Positions 54,867 through 64,000 of a stretch of DNA of 64,000 nt are shown piece by piece. This stretch comes from Hafnia alvei. GTDB lineage: Bacteria; Pseudomonadota; Gammaproteobacteria; Enterobacterales; Enterobacteriaceae. The stretch lies in assembly GCF_964063325.1 (NCBI RefSeq), contig NZ_OZ061315.1, positions 1,612,001 to 1,676,000 of the forward strand, given 5' to 3'. Position 1 is the first letter of the stretch, and every line of letters starts with the position of its first letter. A program made the translations under genes and the position numbers. The notes under the pieces are model-generated. The model had not been told where the DNA came from, did not search any database, and was given only the letters and a program-made list of their open reading frames with translations.

Positions 54867-56312
54867 CTATCGTTGCTTATTTTCACGATCGTAGGCTTCG
54901 GCAAGCTTGGTTATTTTTTTGCTCATGCCACGGAAAATAAACAGATGAGCGGGCATCATGGCAAACCAATACAACAGGCCGCTGAATCCTGCGGGATGCC
55001 ACCAGGCACGCACATCCAGAACGCGTTTGTCACCTTTGTCTTCAATGGTGAAGGTTAGACGACCAAGGCCGGGGGCTTTCATACCAAACATCATGGCTAA
55101 CTGGCGCAGGGGTTTTACCGTAATCACCTTCCAGCCGTCGACCAAATCGCCCAGCGCAAGAGAATCGCTATCAGGTCGGCCATAGACCACTTTATTGCCG
55201 ATCATATCGTCCATTCTGGCGCGGATAGCCCAGAGAATATTGGCATAAAAATAGCCCTCTTTGCCGCCGATTTGCTGAACCACGTGCCATAAGGCCTCAG
55301 GCGAGGCACTGGTTTCTTGTTCATATCCGGCGTGTTTTGGATAGAAACCATAGCCCGGCCGCCAGCGCTCACGGGCTTCAGGATCGTAACCCCAGTCAGC
55401 GGAGTTGACGACTTCGGCCTCTTTATCCAACGTGTCTTGCACCGCCTGATCGAATTTGATCAGCGTTTGGGGAATGAGTCGCTCAATGGCGGTGCTGTGC
55501 GCCGGAAGATCGTGCTTCAAACCTTCGATCAACGCACGGGAAATGGTGGTTGGAACCGACGTGATCATACTGAGAAAATAGACGGAGACCCAACGGGTTG
55601 GGATCGGCAATGGGATCATCCAACGCTTTTTGCCGCTCAAGGCAATGAACCGCTCAAACATCGTTTGATAGCTGATGTATTCGGGGCCTGCGACGTCAAA
55701 CACGCGGTTGCCGATGGCGGGATGGTTCAGTAACTCGGTGAGGTAGGTCAACAGATTCTCAAGCGCTATCGGCGATGTTTTCGAACGCACCCAGCGTGGC
55801 GGCGTGAGGATCGGCAGGTTATAAACCATATCACGCATCACTTCAAAAGCGGCGGAGCCTGGCCCGATGATGATGCTTGCCCGTAGTTCCGTCACAGGAA
55901 TTCCGCTGGCGCGAAGTGCGTCACCGGTTTCTTTGCGTGCCACTAAATGGCGTGATGAGTCTCCGGTGGGCTGAAGCGCGCCGAGAAAAATAATTTGTTT
56001 CACGCCTGAATCGCGCAGTGCTTCGCAGGTGTTTTTGGCTGCGTTAATTTCACCGGTCACGAAATCATGACTATCACCCATGCCGTGAACCAGATAATAA
56101 ACGACATCAATATCAGCCACGGCGGCGGGCAGGGTTTCTGGTTTATGAAGATCGACGTACTGGCATTCAACGCGCGGCCAAGCCTGTTCACGTAGCCAGT
56201 CAATTCGGCGTGCGGCGGCTCTGACTGAATGGCCTTCTTCAACTAATTTGGGGATCAGGTGTTGCCCGATATAGCCGCTGGCACCCAGCACTAAAATCCT
56301 TTGTGGGGTCAT
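54867..56312 (-). CDS. ybjT: NmrA-like NAD(P)-binding protein YbjT
   Basis: 481 residues (E. coli 476). N-terminal NAD(P)-binding domain: ILVLGASGYIGQHLIPKLVEEGHSVRAAAR, then VYYLVHGM and ELRASIIIGPGSAAFE. The C-terminal half from ~residue 300 is a DUF2867 domain, (GGKEGYFYANILWAIR ... DWKVITV-type core, here LGDLVDGWKVITVKPLRQLAM). A predicted membrane-associated tail (FSGLLYWFAMMPAHLFIF). Located between ybjS and ltaE as in E. coli. Function unknown. Confidence 0.9.
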   Translation of the reverse strand: MTPQRILVLGASGYIGQHLIPKLVEEGHSVRAAARRIDWLREQAWPRVECQYVDLHKPETLPAAVADIDVVYYLVHGMGDSHDFVTGEINAAKNTCEALRDSGVKQIIFLGALQPTGDSSRHLVARKETGDALRASGIPVTELRASIIIGPGSAAFEVMRDMVYNLPILTPPRWVRSKTSPIALENLLTYLTELLNHPAIGNRVFDVAGPEYISYQTMFERFIALSGKKRWMIPLPIPTRWVSVYFLSMITSVPTTISRALIEGLKHDLPAHSTAIERLIPQTLIKFDQAVQDTLDKEAEVVNSADWGYDPEARERWRPGYGFYPKHAGYEQETSASPEALWHVVQQIGGKEGYFYANILWAIRARMDDMIGNKVVYGRPDSDSLALGDLVDGWKVITVKPLRQLAMMFGMKAPGLGRLTFTIEDKGDKRVLDVRAWWHPAGFSGLLYWFAMMPAHLFIFRGMSKKITKLAEAYDRENKQR

Positions 56313-56337
56313 AGTTAAACCTAAGCAGATGAGAATG

Positions 56338-56541
56338 TATATCCGTCATACTTCAAGCCGCATTTTTGTTGGCTGCGTTCGCGAACCCGATAAATCTGCT
56401 TGGAGCAGATTTAAGCGTAGTTTACTACGACCCTTTAGGGGCGAGGCCCATGGATGGGCCGAGTAATCACTTACTTGAGTAAGCTCATCGGGACTCACTC
56501 ACTTGCCGCCTCAATGCAACTCGAATTATTTTGGATATATT
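56338..56541. repeat. Dispersed palindromic repeat, copy 3, with internal insertion
   Basis: The outer arms ATATCCGTCATACTTCAAGC and ATGCAACTCGAATTATTTTG, and the core CACTTACTTGAGTAAGCTCA, match the ~125-bp element. Between ACCCGA and ATCACTT about 75 extra bases are present. They contain two palindromes, AAATCTGCTTGGAGCAGATTT and GGCCCATGGATGGGCC. Confidence 0.75.
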
Positions 56542-56599
56542 TTATTATTTTAGGATGCTGCCCGCATCGCTGGGATAAGCGTGCGGGCTATGACTTATG

Positions 56600-57652
56600 T
56601 TAGCCGTAAATAGCTTTGCTGGCTGTGGTGCTGCTCTGAGTATTGATAGATTGTTTAAACTCTTTCCATAAGGAAACCAGTTTTTCGAGATCTGAACGTG
56701 AGACGTCGAGATGGGTCACAATACGCGTGACAGGACCTGCGCTCATCAGCACGCCGCGCTCTTTCATCCATCCGCCTAATTGAGCGGCTTCATGCGCGGG
56801 GACTTTGAGGAACAGCATATTGGTTTGTGCCCCCGGAGCCATAACTTCGACGCCAATGGCGCTTAGCGCATTAGCCAGCCACTGTGCGTTATCATGATCT
56901 TCTCGTAGACGTTCAACGTTGTTGAGCAGCGCATAGCGTGCCGCTTCGGCCAAAATACCGGCCTGACGCATGCCGCCACCGACCATTTTGCGCCAGCGAC
57001 GTGCCTGCTTAATGTATTCAGCGCTGCCGCACAACAGCGAACCAATTGGCGCGCCTAATCCTTTGGAAAGGCAAATAGTCAGCGTGTCGCAGTACTGTGT
57101 CAGCGTCGACAACGGTACGTTAAGCGCCACCGTGGCATTCATAATACGCGCGCCGTCAACGTGCAGAGCAAGGCCTTTTTCACGTGTGAATATCCATGCC
57201 TGCTGCAGATAGTTGAGCGGTAAGACTTTGCCGTTATGGGTATTTTCGATGCACAGCAGCTTGGTGCGCGCAAAATGAACATCATCGGGTTTGATAACGC
57301 TGGCGACGACGTCGAGCGGCAAAGTGCCATCGGCTGCGGCATCAATCGGCTGCGGTTGGATACTGCCGAGAACCGCAGCGCCGCCGGCCTCAAACAGATA
57401 GTTATGCGCCTTTTGCCCAACGATATACTCTTCGCCACGTTGGCAATGTGTCAGCAGCGCCACCAAATTTGCTTGTGTACCCGTTGGCAAAAACAGTGCG
57501 GCTTCTTTACCTGTAAGCTCAGCGGCTTCTTGTTCAAGCAGGTTAACGCTGGGATCGTCACCATAAACATCATCGCCGACTTCGGCACGAGACATGGCTA
57601 AACGCATGGCGTCACTTGGACGAGTAACGGTATCACTACGAAGGTCGATCAC
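56600..57652 (-). CDS. ltaE: Low-specificity L-threonine aldolase LtaE
   Basis: 350 residues. PLP fold type I enzyme: DLRSDTVTRPSDAMR start, HVDGARIMNA and TICLSKGLGAPIGSLLCG with the PLP-binding Lys. Splits L-threonine and L-allo-threonine to glycine and acetaldehyde. Compared with E. coli (333) it has a short extra tail (QSSTTASKAIYG). Predicted cytoplasmic tetramer. It sits 247 bp after poxB on the same strand; in E. coli poxB-ltaE-ybjT can be co-transcribed, but here a strong terminator lies between. Confidence 0.94.
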   Translation of the reverse strand: MIDLRSDTVTRPSDAMRLAMSRAEVGDDVYGDDPSVNLLEQEAAELTGKEAALFLPTGTQANLVALLTHCQRGEEYIVGQKAHNYLFEAGGAAVLGSIQPQPIDAAADGTLPLDVVASVIKPDDVHFARTKLLCIENTHNGKVLPLNYLQQAWIFTREKGLALHVDGARIMNATVALNVPLSTLTQYCDTLTICLSKGLGAPIGSLLCGSAEYIKQARRWRKMVGGGMRQAGILAEAARYALLNNVERLREDHDNAQWLANALSAIGVEVMAPGAQTNMLFLKVPAHEAAQLGGWMKERGVLMSAGPVTRIVTHLDVSRSDLEKLVSLWKEFKQSINTQSSTTASKAIYG

Positions 57653-57836
57653 GTACTGCTCCTTAATCCCTCGGTTTGGCGCTGGCTGACGCTTGGCTTC
57701 AACGTGGGGGGTAGATTATTAAGTGATTGGAATAGGATTTTTATAAACCTTATTCTTTGTAGCATGCGCGTTTGTAGACTCAAAATTGAAAATGATAGAT
57801 AGCGAACGATCTGCGGCGATGACCGCAAATTAGATG

Positions 57837-57865
57837 AAAAAAACGGCGCAGGATTTCTGCGCCGC
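57837..57865 (-). terminator. Rho-independent terminator after poxB
   Basis: On the minus strand CGGCGCAG-AAAT-CCTGCGCCG followed by TTTTTTT, about 35 bases after the poxB stop. A textbook intrinsic terminator, making poxB a separate unit from ltaE. Confidence 0.9.
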
Positions 57866-57898
57866 GTTAGTGAGCTCGAAAGATAAGAACGCGCGGGG

Positions 57899-59620
57899 TT
57901 AGCGTAGCCAGTTGGTTTTGGCTAACTCCACCACTTCGTCTCCACGACCGTTAATAATGGCGCGTAGCATATAAAGGCTGAAGCCTTTTGCCTGCTCAAA
58001 TTTAATCTGTGGCGGCATAGCGAGCTCTTGCTTGGCGGTAACCACGTCGACGACGACCGGTCCATCGTGGGCGAAAGCTTCAGCCAGTGCGCTGTTTACC
58101 TCAGAGGCTTTTTCTACGCGAATGCCCTTGATCCCTGCGGCATTCGCAATGGCGGCAAAATCAGGATTATGCAGGTCGGTACCATCAGTAAGATAGCCAC
58201 CGGCCTTCATTTCCATTGCTACAAATCCCAGCACGCTATTATTGAAAATCACGATTTTGACCGGCAATTTTTGCTGCGCTAGCGTGAGGAAATCGCCCAT
58301 TAACATGGTAAATCCACCGTCACCGCATAGGGCGATAACCTGACGGTCAGGATAGCTTCCCTGTGCGCCTAGGGCCTGTGGCATCGCGTTAGCCATGGAA
58401 CCATGATTAAACGAGCCCAGTAAACGGCGTTTGCCGTTCATTTTGAGATAACGCGCGGCCCATACGGTTGGTGTGCCAACGTCGCAGGTAAATATTGCGT
58501 CTTCGTTAGCCAGTTCGCTGATTTGCTGCGCCAAATATTGTGGATGGATCGGCTGGTCGTCGTTGGACGTCGCCAGTGCATCCAGATCTTTACGTGCTTT
58601 GTGGTAGTGCTCTAACGCTTGATCCAAGAACTGGCGATCGCTGCGGGTTTCAAGTTTAGGCAGCAGCGCTTGGAGCGTTGATTTCACATCGCCGAGCAAC
58701 GGTAAATTGACGGCGCAGTGTGAACCGATGCTGGCCGCATTGGTATCAACCTGAACGATGGTTGCCTTAGTCGGGTAAAACGCACGGTAGGGGAATTGGG
58801 TGCCGAGCAAAATCAGGGTGTCGGCGTTCATCATGGCATGGTAGCCGGAGGAGAAGCCGATAAGTCCAGTCATCCCAACATCATAAGGGTTATCCCACTC
58901 AACGTGTTCTTTGCCGCGCAGCGCGTGAACAATCGGCGCTTTTATCTTTTCGGCAAACTGAATCAGCTCGTCGTGGGCGCCTTCACAACCGCTGCCGCAC
59001 AGTAGAGTGATTTTTTTGCCGCTTTCCAAAATGTTTTTAAAGGCTTCCAGCTCGCTTTCCGGTGGCAAAACGCGAGGCAGCAAAGGCGTGTGCCAAACGA
59101 GGTTGGCATCCTCAGGGGCGGGACGCAGTGCAACATCGCCCGGCAGCACAATGACCGAAACGCCTTTCTTGAGAATGGCCTGACGCATCGCCACTTCAAG
59201 CGCTTGAGGTAGCTGTTCTGGATTGGAAATTAATTCACAGTAATGGCTGCATTCACGAAACAGTTCTTGTGGATGTGTTTCTTGAAAATAGCCGCTGCCG
59301 ATTTCGCTGGAAGGAATATGTGCCGCGATGGCGAGTACCGGAACGTGGTTGCGGTGACAGTCAAACAGGCCATTGATCAGATGAAGGTTACCCGGCCCAC
59401 AGGACCCCGCGCAGACGGCGAGCTGTCCGGTGAGCTGTGCTTCGGCACCTGCGGCAAAGGCTGCGACTTCTTCATGGCGCGTGCCAATCCACCGTATGGT
59501 TCCCATTCTTAATAGGCTGTCGCTGAGGCCGTTTAGGGAGTCGCCAGTGACGCCCCAAATACGTTTTACGCCAGCCTGATCGAGTGTTTTAGCGACTAGG
59601 GTTGCAACAGTTTGCTTCAT
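57899..59620 (-). CDS. poxB: Pyruvate oxidase PoxB (pyruvate:ubiquinone oxidoreductase)
   Basis: 573 residues (E. coli 572). ATG 59620 has GGAGG five bases upstream. ThDP enzyme: N-terminal RHEEVAAFAAGAEAQLTG with the catalytic Glu, central FAD domain, and the C-terminal ThDP-Mg motif GDGGFTMLMGDFLTLAQQKLP...NNS. The C-terminal lipid-binding peptide (GRGDEVVELAKTNWLR) is intact. Decarboxylates pyruvate to acetate and CO2, passing electrons to ubiquinone at the membrane, mainly in stationary phase. Confidence 0.96.
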   Translation of the reverse strand: MKQTVATLVAKTLDQAGVKRIWGVTGDSLNGLSDSLLRMGTIRWIGTRHEEVAAFAAGAEAQLTGQLAVCAGSCGPGNLHLINGLFDCHRNHVPVLAIAAHIPSSEIGSGYFQETHPQELFRECSHYCELISNPEQLPQALEVAMRQAILKKGVSVIVLPGDVALRPAPEDANLVWHTPLLPRVLPPESELEAFKNILESGKKITLLCGSGCEGAHDELIQFAEKIKAPIVHALRGKEHVEWDNPYDVGMTGLIGFSSGYHAMMNADTLILLGTQFPYRAFYPTKATIVQVDTNAASIGSHCAVNLPLLGDVKSTLQALLPKLETRSDRQFLDQALEHYHKARKDLDALATSNDDQPIHPQYLAQQISELANEDAIFTCDVGTPTVWAARYLKMNGKRRLLGSFNHGSMANAMPQALGAQGSYPDRQVIALCGDGGFTMLMGDFLTLAQQKLPVKIVIFNNSVLGFVAMEMKAGGYLTDGTDLHNPDFAAIANAAGIKGIRVEKASEVNSALAEAFAHDGPVVVDVVTAKQELAMPPQIKFEQAKGFSLYMLRAIINGRGDEVVELAKTNWLR

Positions 59621-59880
59621 GAACACCTCCCTTGAATGAATTCAGGTAGCTCGCTCATTGATACTTTCAGTGAGCGAGTGAAAGTCATGGCGCTGTCGGC
59701 AATGCCGAGTGCATTGTCTGCCATCGAGAAGACCACTATACATTTTGTATTATAAATATTGTAGAAATGTTATAGCAATGAGGCATTACTGAAAGATATT
59801 GGTATGGCGGAGGCGGGGGAAATAAGCGGGTCATCAGTTGATTATGGAAACAGGACGACCCTACTTGTTAGACAATGGCT

Positions 59881-60882
59881 TTAAGCAATAACCACATCGC
59901 TGTTTAGCTGGCAAGAGCAGGCGAGTACATACCCTTGCGCGATTTCGTCCGGCGTCAGCGTCATGGTACTGCTGGTGGTGTAGTCACCGCTAAGAATGCG
60001 GGTTTTACAGCAACCACAAACCCCTGCACGGCAGGCCGCCTGAATAGGAAGCTTGTTCTGTTCCATCGCGAAAAGCAGTGTTGCGCCAACCGGTGCGTGA
60101 TAGGTGTGCAACGGGGTGTTGGTGGTGAGCCTGAGCGTTGCGCCATCGGCGTCGTTATCGGCAACCACTTGGAACTGTTCTTGATAGAAGTTTTGTGCTG
60201 GAACGCCCAGATCGAGTGCGAGCTGTTTTACCGCTTTCATGTAAGGCGCCGGGCCGCAGGTCATCACGGTGCGATTGGCAATATCAGGGCAAATCTGTTC
60301 CAGCGTTTCACGCGTAATTCTGCCGGTCAAAAACTCGGCGCTAGCGTCGCTTTCAGCCATCAGCGTTAGCTTCAGCTGTGAATAACGCGCATCAAGATCG
60401 CGCCACTCATTGGCAAAAATCACGTCGCGTGGGGTTCGCACATTGAAAATCACCTGCACGTGAGCTTCTGGGCGATTCGCCAATAGCCAGCGGGTCATAG
60501 ACATGATTGGCGTCACACCACAGCCAGCGGCAAGCATCAGGTAGCGATCGGCAGGTGCATTGGCGCAGGTGAATTCGCCTTGCGCATCGGAGAGCCACAG
60601 CTGTTGCCCCGGATGAACTTCCTGCGTGAGCCAGCGCGAACCCTCGCCGTCGGGTAAGCAACGCACGCTGATCGTAATGAATTTACTTTGCCCCGGAGAC
60701 GAAGACAGCGTGTAAGCGCGCAGCGTTTCTTCGCTATCACGAATGCTCACCAGCGCATATTGCCCCGGATGATAAGGGTAGAAATCGTGGCAAATAAGCG
60801 AAATTGTCCAGACGTCCGGCGTTTCCTGATGAATGGAATGCACCTGCATCTGATTAGGGCAGAGGGGAGTTGGCATTGTCAT
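59881..60882 (-). CDS. hcr: NADH oxidoreductase Hcr
   Basis: 333 residues from ATG 60882 (MTMPT..., as in E. coli); ATG 60885 is possible. FAD domain with RAYTLSSSPG, NAD domain with AAGCGVTPIMSM and MTCGPAPYM, and a C-terminal 2Fe-2S plant-type ferredoxin domain with CRAGVCGCCKTRILSG and a final Cys in VLACSCQ. Reduces Hcp with NADH. Downstream of hcp with a 66-bp gap that contains a hairpin. Confidence 0.94.
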   Translation of the reverse strand: MTMPTPLCPNQMQVHSIHQETPDVWTISLICHDFYPYHPGQYALVSIRDSEETLRAYTLSSSPGQSKFITISVRCLPDGEGSRWLTQEVHPGQQLWLSDAQGEFTCANAPADRYLMLAAGCGVTPIMSMTRWLLANRPEAHVQVIFNVRTPRDVIFANEWRDLDARYSQLKLTLMAESDASAEFLTGRITRETLEQICPDIANRTVMTCGPAPYMKAVKQLALDLGVPAQNFYQEQFQVVADNDADGATLRLTTNTPLHTYHAPVGATLLFAMEQNKLPIQAACRAGVCGCCKTRILSGDYTTSSTMTLTPDEIAQGYVLACSCQLNSDVVIA

Positions 60883-60900
60883 CATGTTTTCTCAATTCGA

Positions 60901-60928
60901 AAGCCGCAGACCCGAAGGGCTGCGGCTT
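60901..60928 (-). terminator. Intercistronic hairpin between hcp and hcr
   Basis: AAGCCGCAG (60901-60909) with CTGCGGCTT (60920-60928), plus CCC/GGG inside. It could partly terminate or protect the hcp message and lower hcr expression. Confidence 0.6.
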
Positions 60929-60948
60929 TAAGGTGACATCAAGTGCGA

Positions 60949-62601
60949 TTACGCGCCCAGAATTTCGGTCATATCCGCTTCAACCGTAGAGATGGAACGC
61001 ATGCCGAATTTTTCATTCAGAATGGCCAGCAGGTTGTCGGTCAAGAAGCCCGGAGCCGTTGGGCCGGTGTAGATATTCTTCACACCCAGAGACAGTAAGG
61101 TCAGTAGGATCACGATGGCTTTCTGCTCAAACCAAGACAGAACTAAGCTCAGCGGCAAATCGTTCACACCGCAGCCTAGTGTTTCAGCCAGTTTCACCGC
61201 CAGCATGATTGCGCCGTAGGCATCGTTACACTGACCGACATCCAGCAAGCGTGGCAAGCCTTCCAGAGTACCGAAGTCCAGCTTGTTGAAACGATATTTA
61301 CCGCAGGCTAAGGTCAAGATCAGGCAGTCTTGAGGCACGGCGCGGGCGAAATCGGTGAAATAGCTACGTTCAGCGCGGCTACCGTCACAGCCGCCCACTA
61401 AGAATACGTGGCGCAGTTTTTTCTGTGACACTAAATCGATCACGGTATCTGCCGCGTTCAGCAAGGTCTGGCGACCAAAACCGACGGTGATCATGTGTTC
61501 GATTTCGTTGTATGGGAAGCCTTCACACACCTGCGCCTGAGCGATGATCTGGCTGAAGTCGTCACCTTCTAAATGACGCGCGCCTGGCCAGCCGACGATG
61601 CTACGCGTCCAAATACGGTCGGTATAGTTACCGACGTTTGGATCAATAATGCAGTTGGAGGTCATCAGAATTGGGCCTGGGAACTTGGCGAATTCAGTTT
61701 GCTGGTTCTGCCAGCCGCTGCCGTAGTTACCGACCAAGTGTTTGAATTTTTTCAGTTCAGGGTAGCCATGCGCGGGTAACATTTCACCGTGGGTATAGAT
61801 GTTTACGCCGGTGCCTTCGGTTTGTTCCAGCAGCATGCGCAGATCTTTCAGGTCGTGGCCTGAAATCAGAATGGCTTTGCCTGCAACAGGGCGAACGTTA
61901 ACGGAGGTTGGCGTTGGGTGACCGTAAGCGTCGGTTTCGCCTTTGTCCAGAATCGCCATCACGTTGAAGTTCATTTTGCCGATGCCCATGGCATTATTCA
62001 GCAGGGTATCAACGTCGCGCGGCTGAGTACCTAGCCATGCCATATAAGCGTGGAATTCAGCATAAATATCGTCGCTGTATTGGCCGAGAACGTGGGCATG
62101 TTCCATATAGGCCGCTGCGCCTTTCAAGCCATACAGGTTTAGCATGCGCAGGCCGTGAACGTCGTCGCCGATTTCTGCTTTATCGTTATTGAGCGCGAAT
62201 TCTTCAGCCTGTTTGCGCAGCGTGGCAAGGTCTGTACCCGCCAGCTGTATATCAGCTAATGGATGATCAACCTGTGCGTTAGCGTCAACCGCGCGGCAGG
62301 CAACCATCAGCGCATCGCGCATTTCCAACGCTTCACGGGCATAACCGACGATACGTTCTGAATCGAAGTTAACGTTAGTTAGCGTTGAGAAGAAGGCGCG
62401 AGGCACGAAGTTATCAATATTGTGGTCGATAATGCCCAGCTCACGTGCTTTCAGTGCCCATGCAGACAGGCCTTGTAAGGCTGCAACCAGCAGATCTTGT
62501 AGATCAGACGTTTCAGCAGTTTTGCCACACATACCTTGGGCGAAAGAACAGCCATTACCCGCAGGCGTTCGGATGGTTTGTTCACATTGGACACAGTACA
62601 T
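60949..62601 (-). CDS. hcp: Hydroxylamine reductase / hybrid cluster protein Hcp
   Basis: 550 residues, as in E. coli. N-terminal cluster cysteines C3, C6, C18 and C25 (CX2CX11CX6C, the enteric type). Hybrid-cluster ligands appear later (ISGHDL, LMTSNCIIDP, GGCDG, LTLACGKYRFN, VGQCNDAYGA). Reported activities are hydroxylamine reduction and high-affinity NO reduction under anaerobic conditions, with Hcr as electron donor. AGGAAG precedes the ATG. Confidence 0.96.
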   Translation of the reverse strand: MYCVQCEQTIRTPAGNGCSFAQGMCGKTAETSDLQDLLVAALQGLSAWALKARELGIIDHNIDNFVPRAFFSTLTNVNFDSERIVGYAREALEMRDALMVACRAVDANAQVDHPLADIQLAGTDLATLRKQAEEFALNNDKAEIGDDVHGLRMLNLYGLKGAAAYMEHAHVLGQYSDDIYAEFHAYMAWLGTQPRDVDTLLNNAMGIGKMNFNVMAILDKGETDAYGHPTPTSVNVRPVAGKAILISGHDLKDLRMLLEQTEGTGVNIYTHGEMLPAHGYPELKKFKHLVGNYGSGWQNQQTEFAKFPGPILMTSNCIIDPNVGNYTDRIWTRSIVGWPGARHLEGDDFSQIIAQAQVCEGFPYNEIEHMITVGFGRQTLLNAADTVIDLVSQKKLRHVFLVGGCDGSRAERSYFTDFARAVPQDCLILTLACGKYRFNKLDFGTLEGLPRLLDVGQCNDAYGAIMLAVKLAETLGCGVNDLPLSLVLSWFEQKAIVILLTLLSLGVKNIYTGPTAPGFLTDNLLAILNEKFGMRSISTVEADMTEILGA

Positions 62602-62700
62602 TCTGGGCTTCCTTTTAAAGTTGCATTTATTATGCTTGTTTTAAGAGTAGTCCGGTCCAGTGAGGTAAAAAAGGAATTTTTAAGGCAACTTTAGCTTTGT

Positions 62701-62714
62701 TTGATATAGCGCAA
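62701..62714. promoter_or_regulatory. Candidate FNR-like site upstream of hcp
   Basis: TTGATATAGCGCAA resembles the FNR box TTGATnnnnATCAA; the left half is perfect, the right half has two changes. It is 100 bp before the hcp start. hcp is FNR- and NsrR-controlled in E. coli; no NsrR site could be assigned with confidence. Confidence 0.35.
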
Positions 62715-62814
62715 GTTAAGTTGTAAGTGAGAATTATTCAGCGGGGAAATGCTAAAACTTTATAGGTATGTCATGAGGTTATTCACCCCATGGCATACTT
62801 TTTTGAGACGGAAA

Positions 62815-63714
62815 TTATGAGGAGAAAACGGCCATCAGAACCGGTGCGATCAGGCTTAAGGCAAAGCCATGAACGATAGCGGCGGGCACTAATTCTAAGC
62901 CACCGCTGCGTTGTAGAACAGGCAACGTGAAGTCCATGGAGGTAGCACCGCACAGGCCTAACGCGGATGAGCGGCTGCGCTGTACCAGCGTTGGGATCAT
63001 CATAATGGCAAATAATTCACGCGCCAGATCGTTGAAGAAGGCCGCGCTGCCGATTACCGGGCCAAACGCATCGGTCATCATGATCCCCGAAAGGGAATAC
63101 CAGCCGTAGGCAGACGCAATGGCTAAGCCTGTTTTTATCGGCAGTCCCAGCAACAGGGCAGCGACGGCGCCGCCTACCAGTGCGCTCACACACACCAGCA
63201 CGGCGATAATCATACCGCGGCGGTTGAGGATGATTTGTTTGAGTGACATTCCGCTATTACGCAGCTGCAACCCGACCAGCAACAGCAGGAAAATCAGTGC
63301 ATATTCACTGCCGTGAGAGGCGTAGCTGAGCCATGGCCACTGCGTTAGGCCGAGCGCAAAACCACCGACCACCACGCCGCACAGCTTGAGCGACTCTAGC
63401 GCCATGTGAAGACGTGAAGGAAGTTCTTCCTGTTTATGAGGTACAACCCAAGGGCGCTTTTTTTCAAGTAGCAGTAATGCAATAAGATTGGCAACGATGA
63501 TGCAAATAAAGAATACCGAAGCATACTGAAAAATAAGCCACAGGTTTTCACTGAGATTATCGAGAAACGCGAGGCTGATGCCCATGAAAAACAGAATGAC
63601 GTAAACCATCCAGCTAAGCAGACGGTTGATTAATACCACTAAGCTCTTTTGGCGTAGAGGGATTAGGTAGCCGAGCAGAAGCGGCACCAAGATAATGAGC
63701 AGTCCCGAGTACAT
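62815..63714 (-). CDS. lysO: L-lysine exporter LysO (YbjE)
   Basis: 299 residues (as E. coli LysO). ATG 63714 opens MYSGLLIILVPLLLGYLIPL, matching the E. coli N terminus; the longer open frame is not supported. About eight membrane segments; conserved LESLKLCGVVVGGFALG, AYGWYSLSGI and GLCGATSMDFTLPVLQ. Exports lysine and thialysine. The lysine riboswitch-like or ArgR control known for the E. coli gene was not assigned here. aqpZ, which lies between lysO and ybjD in E. coli, is absent. Confidence 0.92.
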   Translation of the reverse strand: MYSGLLIILVPLLLGYLIPLRQKSLVVLINRLLSWMVYVILFFMGISLAFLDNLSENLWLIFQYASVFFICIIVANLIALLLLEKKRPWVVPHKQEELPSRLHMALESLKLCGVVVGGFALGLTQWPWLSYASHGSEYALIFLLLLVGLQLRNSGMSLKQIILNRRGMIIAVLVCVSALVGGAVAALLLGLPIKTGLAIASAYGWYSLSGIMMTDAFGPVIGSAAFFNDLARELFAIMMIPTLVQRSRSSALGLCGATSMDFTLPVLQRSGGLELVPAAIVHGFALSLIAPVLMAVFSS

Positions 63715-63937
63715 GGAAAACCTAAATTGCGGAGAATAATGGCGATACGCTACCCAAAAGGGTTTGGTGAGTAAAGCTTGGCAGAGGAATTGATAAAACA
63801 AGCTGAATGGTTTGGCGTTTTACTCTTCACGATATGAATAGGCAGAAGAAAATCGGGCACCACATCTCAGTGAGTGCTTGACCAGACAGCGTTTTTTTTT
63901 CATTCTCAGATGAATGCATCCGTAAGGGAGAGTATCA

Positions 63938-64000
63938 ATGTATCTAGAACGGATCGAAATTGTCGGTTTCAGAGGGATAAACCGCCTCTCTTTGACGCTG
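63938..64000 (+). CDS. ybjD: OLD-family ATPase/nuclease YbjD, first codons only
   Basis: 21 codons: MYLERIEIVGFRGINRLSLT, which matches the opening of the E. coli YbjD ATPase domain; the Walker A motif would follow beyond the window. AGGGAG at about 63926-63931 provides the ribosome binding site. Confidence 0.75.
   Translation, partial: MYLERIEIVGFRGINRLSLTL

Overview
The window is chromosomal DNA from a member of the Enterobacterales. Its backbone follows the Escherichia coli order dacC - deoR - ybjG - ybjL - ybjM - grxA - ybjC - nfsA - rimK - ybjN - potFGHI - ybjO - rlmC - artJ/artMQIP - ybjQ - amiD - ybjS - ybjT - ltaE - poxB - hcr - hcp - lysO - ybjD. The proteins have clearly diverged from E. 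coli and there are genus-specific insertions, so a Hafnia-like organism (Hafniaceae) is my best guess. That guess is an inference from recall, not a search result. I see no tRNA, rRNA or CRISPR array.

Layout. 1-7.4 kb is an ygcWUSRQ / ygcNOP-type cluster: an SDR, an FAD oxidase, an MFS carrier, two ETF-like subunits, a GlpP-like regulator, a ferredoxin and an ETF:quinone-reductase-like flavoprotein. It looks like a redox module that takes up a substrate, oxidises it and passes electrons to quinone; the substrate is unknown. 7.6-16.2 kb holds dacC, an L-serine uptake/deamination pair (sdaC-sdaB type), deoR, ybjG and an MFS transporter. 16.4-20.0 kb is an AT-rich scar of a P2/186-like prophage. 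It has a broken CI repressor, a truncated portal gene and, between them, small membrane-protein genes including three paralogues that look like an immunity array. 20.2-32.8 kb is backbone: YbjL, YbjM, GrxA, YbjC, NfsA, RimK, a DUF4250 protein, YbjN, the putrescine importer PotFGHI, YbjO, RlmC and an Ogt-type methyltransferase.

33.1-43.8 kb is an accessory type VI secretion island, all on the minus strand and tightly coupled: VgrG with a TTR-like tail, a Tle3-type lipase, three intact and one truncated Tli3-type immunity lipoproteins, an unknown lipoprotein, a PAAR protein and a Tla3-like membrane protein. A decayed IS3-family element sits at a recombination junction inside the immunity array. 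No core T6SS apparatus genes are present, so this is an orphan effector island that would need a T6SS encoded elsewhere.

44.3-48.3 kb is the arginine importer (artJ, artPIQM). 48.5-52.2 kb holds a LysR regulator, a divergent azoreductase, a MarA-like regulator and a degenerate M24-peptidase-like protein. 52.2-64 kb is backbone (ybjQ to the first codons of ybjD), including pyruvate oxidase PoxB and the NO/hydroxylamine-related Hcp-Hcr pair. A dispersed ~125-bp palindromic repeat occurs in four intergenic regions.

The most notable observation is that two unrelated immunity arrays, in the prophage scar and in the T6SS island, share one architecture. Each immunity gene is directly preceded by a short in-frame remnant of an effector 3' end, and the stop/start coupling is preserved. 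This suggests repeated loss of toxins with retention of immunity.
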